Below are positions 7,851 through 15,422 of a stretch of 64,000 nucleotides of DNA, in pieces. Position numbers and translations under genes: made by a program. Location: the NCBI RefSeq assembly GCF_002374835.1, contig NZ_NWVD01000009.1:1-64000 (forward strand), read 5' to 3'. The notes under the pieces were generated by a model. That model was not told the origin of the DNA. It was given only the letters and a program-made list of their open reading frames with translations, and ran no database searches. This stretch comes from Sphingomonas ginsenosidimutans. Lineage in GTDB: Bacteria; Pseudomonadota; Alphaproteobacteria; Sphingomonadales; Sphingomonadaceae. Each line of letters opens with the position of its first letter. Position 1 is the first letter of the stretch.

Positions 7851-8762
7851 ATGACGTCGATACGATCCATCCTCGCCACCTGGGCGCTGGCGGTTCCAGC
7901 CGCCGCCACGGCGCAGTCGATCCCGGTCGCGCCCATGGCTGCCCCGCCCCAGGCCGGCGCGATCCCGCTGGGCACCGGCGGCGTGGCCGAGATGCCGCCT
8001 GAAAGCTGGTTCACCCTCGCCGGACGCCCGACCGTGCGCAACGTGGCCACCGCCACGCTGCTGCCGGTCCTGCCCGACAAGGCGAATGCAACGGGCGCAG
8101 CGGTGGTGATCGCGGCGGGCGGCGGGTTCGTGATGGAATCGATGGAGGCCGAGGCGATGAAGCCGGCGCGATGGCTGGCGGATCATGGCATCGCCGCCTT
8201 CGTCCTCAAATACCGGCTCGATCCGACTCCCGCCCCGATGGAGGCATTCAAGCAGGCGGCACTCGCCCGCTTCGCCGCCGCGGCGGCGGCAGGGGCAAAG
8301 GGCGGCGCGAGCGTGGCGGCTCCGCCCGCGGCGCTGGCGGACGCCCAGGCGGCGATGCGGCTGGTGCGCGCGCAGACGACGCGATGGGGCGTCGATCCGC
8401 GACGCGTGGCGTACATGGGCTTCTCCGCAGGCGCGATCATGGGCATCGATTTGGTGAAGGCCGCCGCGCCGGGCACCACACCCGACCTGTTCGCGGCCAT
8501 CTATCCGGCCATGGCGCCGACGCCGGTGCCGGCGGGGGCGCCTCCTCTGTTTGTGGCCGTGGCGAGCGACGACGAGCTGTTCGGCAAGCAAGGCTATGGC
8601 CTTCCCGAAAGCTGGCGCCGTGCCGGAGGCGCGGTCGAACTGCACGTGTACGAGCGCGGCGGCCATGGCTTCGGCTTCGACGGCAAGCCGGGAACCACCA
8701 GCGCCGGCTGGAACGCGGCGCTGCTCGGCTGGCTCGGCGCGCATGGCTGGCTGACGAAATAG
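7851..8762 (+). CDS. Exported alpha/beta-hydrolase esterase (acetyl-esterase/BD-FAE-like)
   Basis: The 303-residue protein has a signal peptide (residues 1-21, ending ATA-Q) and an alpha/beta-hydrolase fold with GFSAG around Ser192, Asp240/241 in SDDELF and His272 in GGHGFGF, a complete catalytic triad. Members of this group remove acetyl or feruloyl groups from plant sugars. The start at 7851 is chosen because the signal peptide begins there and AGGAAAAAGGG lies upstream; a start at 7818 overlapping the GH3 gene is possible. The position behind a GH3 glycosidase suggests joint deacylation and deglycosylation of one substrate. Confidence 0.85.
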   Translation: MTSIRSILATWALAVPAAATAQSIPVAPMAAPPQAGAIPLGTGGVAEMPPESWFTLAGRPTVRNVATATLLPVLPDKANATGAAVVIAAGGGFVMESMEAEAMKPARWLADHGIAAFVLKYRLDPTPAPMEAFKQAALARFAAAAAAGAKGGASVAAPPAALADAQAAMRLVRAQTTRWGVDPRRVAYMGFSAGAIMGIDLVKAAAPGTTPDLFAAIYPAMAPTPVPAGAPPLFVAVASDDELFGKQGYGLPESWRRAGGAVELHVYERGGHGFGFDGKPGTTSAGWNAALLGWLGAHGWLTK

Positions 8763-8790
8763 GCACAACACACACGAAGGAGACGGAGCG

Positions 8791-9749
8791 ATGCGATGGG
8801 CGATCCTGGCATTGGCGGCGCTGTGGTCATCGGTGCCGCCGGCGGCGGCCGCATCCTATCGCGCAAGCGGGCCGATCGAGCGACGCTACGCCGCCGAGGG
8901 TCCTTGGGGCACCACCACGACCGTCTCGACCAGCGCGTGCGACCGGGAGAACAACGTCTGCGACATCTGGTATCCGACCCCTCTCGGTTCGAATCCGTTG
9001 ACGGGGATGACGAGCGGCTTCCGCCATCCGGTGGTGGTCTTCGCGAATGGTACGGCCGAACAGGTGCCGACCCAAAGAACGCCTATTTCCTTCGACACCT
9101 GGCCAGTTGGGGCTTCATCGTCATTCGCTCCCGCGATGGATCCACCGGGCAAGGCGACACCGTCATCGATGCGACCAACCATCTGCTTGATCTGTCCCGG
9201 AACCCGTCCTCCGTCTTCTACGGCAAGGTCGATGCCGGGAAGATCGGGCTGGCGGGCCATTCGCAGGGCGCGGCGACTGCGGCCCGGCTGTTCTCGCGCA
9301 ATTCCTTGCTCTTCAAAACCTACGTACCGATCGCGACGCCGTTGCGCGCCGTGTGCGTCGTCGCGGATTGCACGATCGATCTTGGTGCGCTGCCAAAGGT
9401 GACAAGCGGCTCGATCTTCTACGTTGGCGGCGATCTCGACGTGGTCTCCAGCTTGCCGACCAATGTTGGCTATTATCTGCCGACCGCCAATGGCGTGGAC
9501 AAGGTGATGGGCATGATCGCGCTCGGCGGCCACACCGAGATCGAGGGCAGTCCGGACTGCGCGAGCGGCGGCGTTCCGGCTTCCTGCAACCTGGGCGTCT
9601 ACCCCCTGCTCGGCTATCCGACCGCCTGGTTCATGTGGAAGCTGCAAGGCGTCGAAGACGGTCCGGCCGCCTTTGCCGAGGACGGTGAGCTGGCGACGAA
9701 CGCGCCCGGATGGCTGGGTGTGCTCAGCAACGTGCGTCGCCGGCCCTGA
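8791..9749 (+). pseudogene. Exported alpha/beta hydrolase (chlorophyllase/dienelactone-hydrolase-like), frameshifted
   Basis: The gene begins with a good signal peptide (MRWAILALAALWSSVPPAAA) and runs in one frame to about FANGTAEQV. The homologous continuation, AYFLRHLASWGFIVIRSRD and onward, lies in the -1 frame. That second frame holds the nucleophile elbow GHSQG, an Asp in GGDLD, a His in GGHTEI, and a normal end at 9749. A one-base loss between about 9060 and 9077 would explain it. Without correction the product is cut before the active site. The 29-nt gap to the esterase upstream suggests one operon. It may be a true pseudogene or a sequencing error. Confidence 0.8.
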
Positions 9750-9763
9750 GTCGCGGAAAGATC

Positions 9764-10189
9764 ATGGGTCGAGCAGCGTGGGTCGTTCCTTGTGTTGTCG
9801 GCATGCTCGCGGCTGCCGTGCTGCTCGGTCCGTCAAGGCTCGAGCGCTCGCCGTCTCTGGAGCCCTCGCAAAACGCGGTCCGCGTCGTGACGGCAGGCCG
9901 GGAGTTGACGGCGCCGTCGCACGAACAGGTCCGGTCGACGACCCCCGCGGTCGATCCGGACCCCGACTGGGCTGGACCCGAGCGCGACGCCGTCCTCCGA
10001 GCACTCGCCCTAACCAAGGACGCGCGTGTGCGTGACGTGACGCCCTTCGCGCAGACCCTGTGCGGACAGGTGCAGGCTTCCCCCGGACAGGCATTCCGAC
10101 GCTTCGCCTACGCGCGAACCGCCCGCCTCGGGGCGCTGGACGATGGCGGGGCCGAGTTCGCCCGAACCTTTGCCGATCTTTGCCGATAG
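9764..10189 (+). CDS. Hypothetical membrane-anchored protein
   Basis: The 141-residue protein starts at ATG 9764 with GGAAAG just upstream. An N-terminal hydrophobic segment (about 4-22, AAWVVPCVVGMLAAAVLLG) is either an uncleaved anchor or a signal peptide. The rest is polar, with a Pro/Asp-rich linker (around 55-72) and a C-terminal helical part containing two cysteines (LCGQVQ and ADLCR). I recognise no family. It lies between the frameshifted hydrolase and the SDR gene, with 14 nt before it and 11 nt behind, so it is probably part of the same transcript. Confidence 0.6.
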   Translation: MGRAAWVVPCVVGMLAAAVLLGPSRLERSPSLEPSQNAVRVVTAGRELTAPSHEQVRSTTPAVDPDPDWAGPERDAVLRALALTKDARVRDVTPFAQTLCGQVQASPGQAFRRFAYARTARLGALDDGGAEFARTFADLCR

Positions 10190-10200
10190 GAGCTTGACCG

Positions 10201-10914
10201 ATGACAGACACGAATATCGCAAGCCGGCGCACGCTTCTCCTCATCGGCGCTTCCCGCGGTCTGGGCGAGGCGATGGCGGTGGCGTTCGTTGAGAAGGGCT
10301 GGCATGTAATCGGCACCGTTCGTGGCAATGGGCCGACCACTCTCGACGATCTCGCCCAGCGTCATGGCGACCAAGTCCGCATCGAGCACCTGGACATCAC
10401 CGACCTGGCGCAGATCGCTGCACTTCGTGGCCGCCTATTCGGCACGAGCGTCGACATGCTGTTTGTCAACGCCGGCACCGCCAACAGCAACCAAGACGAA
10501 ACCATCGCGGAAACCTCGACCGAGGAGTTCGTTCGCGTGATGGTGACCAATGCGCTCGGCGTGATGCGAACCGTTGAGGGGCTGCAGGATGTGGTTCGCG
10601 AAGACGGACTGATCGGCGTCATGTCGTCGGGCCAGGGCAGCATCGCCAACAACGAGAAGGGCGGTCACGAGGTTTACCGCGGCAGCAAGGCGGCCTTGAA
10701 CCAATATATGCGCAGCTATGCCGCTCGCCACGCGGAGACGCGGCGCGCGCTGGTGCTAATGGCGCCGGGCTGGATCAGGACCGATCTCGGCGGCGACAAG
10801 GCGCCTCTCAATGTCGAAGACGCCATTCCCGAACTGGTCGACACCCTCCTCGCGCAGCTGGGGACTGCCGGCTTGCGCTTCATCGATCGTCACGGGGCAA
10901 CGGTGCCCTGGTGA
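10201..10914 (+). CDS. Short-chain dehydrogenase/reductase (SDR)
   Basis: The 237-residue protein has a Rossmann nucleotide-binding motif GASRGLG (residues 16-22), an NAG motif at 90-92, a catalytic serine in MSSG (142/143), and the YxxxK pair Tyr159/Lys163 in YRGSK. These show a classical single-domain NAD(P)-dependent oxidoreductase. The cofactor choice is uncertain; Arg19 within the motif mildly favours NADP. GATAGGAG lies before the ATG. The substrate is unknown. It follows the glycosidase/esterase group and may oxidise or reduce an aglycone released by those enzymes, which is inference only. Confidence 0.88.
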   Translation: MTDTNIASRRTLLLIGASRGLGEAMAVAFVEKGWHVIGTVRGNGPTTLDDLAQRHGDQVRIEHLDITDLAQIAALRGRLFGTSVDMLFVNAGTANSNQDETIAETSTEEFVRVMVTNALGVMRTVEGLQDVVREDGLIGVMSSGQGSIANNEKGGHEVYRGSKAALNQYMRSYAARHAETRRALVLMAPGWIRTDLGGDKAPLNVEDAIPELVDTLLAQLGTAGLRFIDRHGATVPW

Positions 10915-10921
10915 CGACAGC

Positions 10922-10942
10922 GGGGTTGAAGCGCTTCACCCC
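10922..10942. terminator. Weak hairpin behind the SDR gene
   Basis: GGGG...GAAGCGCTTC...CCCC forms a stem with one bulged T, directly after the SDR stop. There is no T-run. It may end the transcript that began at the GH3 gene. The remaining sequence up to the PQQ-dehydrogenase start (about 170 nt) shows nothing else recognisable. Confidence 0.35.
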
Positions 10943-11112
10943 TCGCTGAGATGAACGAACGGTGGGTTCTCGGCAGCAACGGCCAACCGCCGAATGTCGC
11001 TTCATGGGTCGTCTTGATGCGCAGTCGAATGATGATTGCCGGTTCGTGGCCACTCAGGCGACTTTCTGGCGCGGTTGGCGTTGAGCAGCCGTAGGCGCCG
11101 GGAGAACGGGTG

Positions 11113-13479
11113 ATGAAACGGTTGTTGGTCCGGGGCCTGGCTTGGTTCGTCGCCATTCTCGGCGGCTTCTTCACGGTGGCGGGCGGCGTGCTCGCATTGA
11201 TCGGCGGTTCGCCCTATTACGTCATTGCCGGGCTCGCGATGATCGCGAGCGGGGCGTTGATCGGTCGCCGCAATCCGCTGGGGCGCTGGCTGTTCGTCGC
11301 GATCTGGGTCGGCACCCTTATTTGGTCGCTGTGGGAGGTTGGTCTCGACGGCCTGCAGCTTGTGCCGCGCCTGGTCGCGCCGACCGTGCTGCTGGTGCTC
11401 GTGCTGCTGACCGGCTGGCGATCGCGGTCCTGGCGCTCACATACCCGTGCTGCGCCCGCCGTCGCGGTGGCGATCGTCGCGCTCGGTATCGGCGGCCTCT
11501 TCCTCCACGGAGACGCGGTCACGGCGCAGAAAGCGCCTGGCGCCGCCACACTGCCCGCCGCTCCGACCGGAGAGGCGGATGCGGACTGGCGCGACTATGG
11601 CGGCACCTTGGCGGGGCGCCGCTATTCCGCTCTAGCCGACATCACCCCGCAGAACGTCGGCCGGCTGGAGCTTGCCTGGACGCAGCGGACCGGCGATCTG
11701 CCGGTTGCGGCCGAGACGAAGGAACACAAGCGCGAATATCACTCGGAAGCGACGCCCATCCACATCGGCGACACGCTCTATACCTGCACACCGCATTCTT
11801 TCGTTCAGGCGATCGACGCGACGACCGGCCGCACCAAGTGGAGCTGGCACGAAGAAGCGCCGGTCCAAGGTAACAATTACCTGGTCTGCAGAGGCGTCAC
11901 TTATTTCGAGGCGCCGTCCGGCACGCCGTGTCCGCGGCGCATCTTCGCGCCGACCTTCAATGCGCGTCTGGTGGCGCTGGATGCCGACACGGGGCGGCCG
12001 TGCCCCAGCTTTGCCAACGGCGGCGCGATCAACCTGCGCGCGAACATGGGCACGTCCAAGCCTTCGGACCAGATCGGCACGACCCCGCCGGTGGTCGTCA
12101 ACAACCGCCTCATCATCGGCGAACGCATCATCGACAACGTCAACCGCGACATCCCGTCTGGCGTCGTGCGAGCCTATGATCCCATCTCGGGCGCGCCGGT
12201 CTGGGCGTGGGACGTGGGCCGCTCGCCGGATGCGATCAAGCCGCTGCCGGCGGGCCAGACCTATACGCGCGGCACGCCCAACGTTTGGGGCGCGATCACC
12301 GCGGATGCGGCGAACGGCCTCGTCTATCTTGGGACGGGAAACGCCTCGCCCGATTATTGGATCGGCTATCGCCGGCCGTTCGACGATCGCTTCGGGTCGT
12401 CGATCGTCGCACTCGAGATCGCAACCGGCAAGCTGCGCTGGACGAGGCAATTGGTCCATCGCGACATGTGGGACATGGACCTGCCGATCGGTCCGTCATT
12501 GTTCGACTATCGCGCGCCCAATGGTCGGATGATCCCCGCGCTCATCCAGACGACAAAGATGGGGCAGGTGTTCTTCTTGAACCGTCTGACCGGTGCTCCG
12601 ATCGCCGCGATCGCGGAACGGCCAGTTCGTACCGACGGCGCCACACCCGGCGTACGCGTGTCGCCGACGCAGCCCTTCTCGACCGGGATGCCGAGCTTCA
12701 CCCCAGCCGCGCCGACCGAAGTCGCCACCTGGGGCGCGACGCCGATCGACCAATTGTTCTGCCGCATCGACATCCGGCGTGCGCAGGGGACCGGCATCTA
12801 CCAGCCGATGGGGCTGAAGCCGATCATCGGCCACCCGGCCTTCGATGGCGTCACCGACTGGGGTGGCGCCGCGGTCGATCCCGTACGCGGCGTGATGACG
12901 GTCAACACGATGGAGATGCCGTTCAAGCTGTGGCTGATGCGCCGCGACGACCCCCGCGTCGCACCCATGATGAAGCAGAAGAAGGGCGGCGAGAATGCCA
13001 TGCAGGCCCAACTCCAGACGCAATACAACACCCCGTATGTCGCGGTGGTCAAGGCGTGGGTTGGGATCTTCGGCGCGCCGTGCGTCGCGCCTCCTTGGGG
13101 ACATCTGACCGCGGTCGATCTGGGGACCCGCCGCGTGCTGTGGAAGAAGGTGCTGGGCACCGCGCGCGACACCGGGTTGTTCGGCTCGCATCTGGGCGTG
13201 CCGATCAAGACCGGCGTGCCCAACCTGGGCGGGTCGATCATCACCGCGGGTGGGCTGGCCTTCATCGGCGCCACCACGGATCAGTATCTGCGCGCCTTCG
13301 ACCTCAACACAGGCGAGGTCGTGTGGAAGGCCCGCCTGCCCGCCGGCGCTCAGGCGACGCCGATGACCTATCGCGGACGCGACGGGCGGCAGTATGTCGT
13401 TATCACGGCCGGCGGCCACGGCGCTCTCGGCACGCGCTACGGCGACTACACCCTGGCGTTTGCCCTGCCCAAAGCCTGA
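11113..13479 (+). CDS. Membrane-bound PQQ-dependent glucose/quinate/shikimate-type dehydrogenase
   Basis: The 788-residue protein has four to five N-terminal transmembrane segments (about residues 10-140), then an eight-bladed quinoprotein propeller starting at DWRDYGGTLAGRRYSALADI. Typical features are the Asp-containing MWDMDLPIGPSLFDY and repeated W-blade motifs such as GEVVWKARLP. Enzymes of this class oxidise sugars or cyclic polyols (glucose, quinate, shikimate) in the periplasm and pass electrons to ubiquinone through the membrane part. Family residues separating glucose from quinate enzymes cannot be assigned by eye. No pqq biosynthesis gene is in the window, so PQQ must be made elsewhere or scavenged. 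ATG 11113 follows GGGAGA; a GTG one codon earlier is equally possible. Confidence 0.9.
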   Translation: MKRLLVRGLAWFVAILGGFFTVAGGVLALIGGSPYYVIAGLAMIASGALIGRRNPLGRWLFVAIWVGTLIWSLWEVGLDGLQLVPRLVAPTVLLVLVLLTGWRSRSWRSHTRAAPAVAVAIVALGIGGLFLHGDAVTAQKAPGAATLPAAPTGEADADWRDYGGTLAGRRYSALADITPQNVGRLELAWTQRTGDLPVAAETKEHKREYHSEATPIHIGDTLYTCTPHSFVQAIDATTGRTKWSWHEEAPVQGNNYLVCRGVTYFEAPSGTPCPRRIFAPTFNARLVALDADTGRPCPSFANGGAINLRANMGTSKPSDQIGTTPPVVVNNRLIIGERIIDNVNRDIPSGVVRAYDPISGAPVWAWDVGRSPDAIKPLPAGQTYTRGTPNVWGAITADAANGLVYLGTGNASPDYWIGYRRPFDDRFGSSIVALEIATGKLRWTRQLVHRDMWDMDLPIGPSLFDYRAPNGRMIPALIQTTKMGQVFFLNRLTGAPIAAIAERPVRTDGATPGVRVSPTQPFSTGMPSFTPAAPTEVATWGATPIDQLFCRIDIRRAQGTGIYQPMGLKPIIGHPAFDGVTDWGGAAVDPVRGVMTVNTMEMPFKLWLMRRDDPRVAPMMKQKKGGENAMQAQLQTQYNTPYVAVVKAWVGIFGAPCVAPPWGHLTAVDLGTRRVLWKKVLGTARDTGLFGSHLGVPIKTGVPNLGGSIITAGGLAFIGATTDQYLRAFDLNTGEVVWKARLPAGAQATPMTYRGRDGRQYVVITAGGHGALGTRYGDYTLAFALPKA

Positions 13480-13591
13480 CCATCGAGCGCGGAACGCGAT
13501 GGGCCGGACGTGCATCCACGCACCTGAAATTCTCCCGCCGCCATCTTCGGGGGATCACCGCGGCCTGTGCGGGCGCCGCGTTCGCGCGCGA

Positions 13592-13923
13592 ATGCGCGAA
13601 AACCGGTCTGCCCTTGCTGCCGCGGCGGCACGGATAGATACGCTAGAGACACAACGTGCTCGTGGATCGCGGCGGATCGCCGCGAACACCGTCGCACGGT
13701 TCGGCAAGTTTTTGTCGGAGAGACAGCGCGACGACATCCGGCCCTACGCGCGGCCTATCTGCGAATGCTGGTGTCGGAGGTCACCGTCTGGAAAGGCGAA
13801 ATTAGAATCTCAGGCTCGAAGGCTGCACTGGAACCGGCGTCACCAATCGTGTCCCGCGTCTGGAAGGGACGGTGCCCATCGTTAGACCGGGAATGGTGCC
13901 GCTTACAGGACTCGAACCTGTGA
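13592..13923 (+). pseudogene. C-terminal remnant of a large serine recombinase, frameshifted, abutting tRNA-Thr
   Basis: One frame gives RIAANTVARFGKFLSERQRDD, and the -1 frame continues with PALRAAYLRMLVSEVTVW, then EIRISGSKAALEPA and finally SLDREWCRLQDSNL before a TGA at 13921. Together they read like the last about 100 residues of phage/element-type serine recombinases; one lost base near 13733 breaks the frame. The final codons are the 3' end of the tRNA-Thr gene read in reverse, as in elements whose integrase gene ends at the tRNA attachment site. The catalytic N-terminal domain is absent. This is a decayed integration scar. Confidence 0.7.
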
Positions 13924-13969
13924 CCCCATCATTACGAATGATGTGCTCTACCAGCTGAGCTAAAGCGGC
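13894..13969 (-). tRNA. tRNA-Thr (anticodon CGU)
   Basis: The minus strand folds into a full cloverleaf: the acceptor stem GCCGCTT pairs with AAGCGGC, the D arm contains AGCTCAGCTGGTAGAGC, the anticodon arm CATCA-TTCGTAA-TGATG carries anticodon CGT (plus-strand 13934-13936), and the T arm contains GGTTCGAGTCC. The discriminator base is A and CCA is encoded (13894-13896). The 3' end is overlapped by the serine-recombinase remnant on the other strand, making this tRNA the probable attachment site of a former element. Genes to the right are core, while those to the left look accessory. Confidence 0.97.
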
Positions 13970-14097
13970 CAACGAACCGCCCGGGGGCGTCGTGGAGGGC
14001 GCGCTTAACAGGTGATCGGGAGGCTGGCAAGCGTCGTGCGCCTTTACGCCGCGTTTACTATGCGCGGTGCACATGTCGGTCTGGACAGGGCAATCGG

Positions 14098-15357
14098 ATG
14101 CCCTCCACCGGGACGACGACGATGGACACCGCGCGCGGCTATGACGATCCCCGCCACGACGATGGCGAGCCGACCCATGGCGGGGTGGGCGAGGCGGAGC
14201 TGGCGATCGGCGGCGACGAGCGCCGCATGCACGTGCGCGCCTACAACCATTGGGTGTCGCTGCTGCGCGACCGGCCCTATCCCGCGATCGCGGATCTGGA
14301 GCCGGAGAGCATCGCCGATTTCGGGCCGAACAGCGTGCTGCTCGATTTCAGCGGCGGGCTCGACAATCCCTCGATCCAGTTCATCGGCAAGGCGCTGCGC
14401 GACGAATGCGGGGTCGACGGGCCGCTGGCGCGGATCAGCGACGTGCCCGCGCGCTCGCTGCTGTCGCGGCTGACCGACCATTATCTGCAGATCATCGCCA
14501 ATCGCGCGCCGATCGGGTTCGAGGCGGAGTTCATCGGCGCGCGCGGGCACACGACACTGTACCGCGGCATCCTGATGCCCTTTTCCTCGGATGCGGAAAC
14601 GATCGACTTCATCTACGGCGTCATCAACTGGCGCGAGATGATCGCCGCCGACGATCAGGCCGCGCTGGATGCCGAACTGGCCGCCGCGGTGCGCGGGCCG
14701 CGCCACGACCCGGTGCCCGCGCCGTCGCGCGCCTGGGCCGACGGGCCGAGCGCGGGAACGCAGGACGAAGGCGAGGCGACCGATTCGCTCGACGACCGGC
14801 TGGCCGCCGCGCGCGACAGCGCCGCCTCCGCGCGCGCCGCCGCGACGCGCAGCCATGCCGCCTTGTACCGGGCGCTGGGCCGCGCGCACGATTTCGCGCT
14901 CGCCGCCGCGCAGGACGGCGAGCGGCTGGCCGCGATGCTGGAAGATGCCGGGATCAAGGCACAGCCGCGCGCGCCGATGACCGCCATCGCCAAGCTGGTG
15001 TTCGGCGCCGATCACGACAAGACGCGGCTGACCGAGGTCGCGACCGTGCTTTCCTATGCCCAGCGGATCGGCGTGCCCGAAGGCGGGCTGGCGCGCGTGC
15101 TGGAAGCGGCCGAGGGCGGGATCAAGGGCATTGTCGCCGACGAACGCGCCGCGCGCCGCCCCGCCCCCGCCCCGCGCCAGCCCGCCGCGCCGCTGGCGGA
15201 GCGCGCGACGCTGGCCGAGGTCGCGATCGATTGCGGGCTGGAGGACGGCGCGCCCGTCGTGCTGCTGGGCCGCGTCACCGCGGGCGGCATCGCGGTGGTC
15301 GGCACGATCGCGGACGATGCGAAGCTGGCCGACCGGGTGCTGCGCCGGCTCGGCTGA
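14098..15357 (+). CDS. PAS-like sensory domain protein of unknown role
   Basis: The 419-residue protein has an N-terminal PAS-like region (about 40-200) with RAYNHWVSLLRDRPYPAIAD, DFGPNSVLLDFS and ending GVINWREMI, as in the PAS variant common in sphingomonads. The middle is Ala-rich and probably helical (about 225-290). A C-terminal half follows with no recognisable enzymatic or HTH motif. No signal peptide or membrane segment is seen. It may be a cytoplasmic sensor or scaffold. The neighbouring NAD-GDH gene starts 65 nt downstream on the same strand, so a link to nitrogen or redox metabolism is possible but unproven. A start at the ATG nine codons later is also possible. Confidence 0.65.
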   Translation: MPSTGTTTMDTARGYDDPRHDDGEPTHGGVGEAELAIGGDERRMHVRAYNHWVSLLRDRPYPAIADLEPESIADFGPNSVLLDFSGGLDNPSIQFIGKALRDECGVDGPLARISDVPARSLLSRLTDHYLQIIANRAPIGFEAEFIGARGHTTLYRGILMPFSSDAETIDFIYGVINWREMIAADDQAALDAELAAAVRGPRHDPVPAPSRAWADGPSAGTQDEGEATDSLDDRLAAARDSAASARAAATRSHAALYRALGRAHDFALAAAQDGERLAAMLEDAGIKAQPRAPMTAIAKLVFGADHDKTRLTEVATVLSYAQRIGVPEGGLARVLEAAEGGIKGIVADERAARRPAPAPRQPAAPLAERATLAEVAIDCGLEDGAPVVLLGRVTAGGIAVVGTIADDAKLADRVLRRLG

Positions 15358-15422
15358 CGCGATGTAATATTGCGGTGCAGCAAGCCTTGAGCCGGTAGCG
15401 CGGCGGGCGCATAGCCCGCTTC

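Noticed and set aside
13394..13885. A 163-codon open frame overlapping the PQQ dehydrogenase end
   Set aside because: Its first part is a shadow of the dehydrogenase; only the later part has meaning, as a recombinase remnant.
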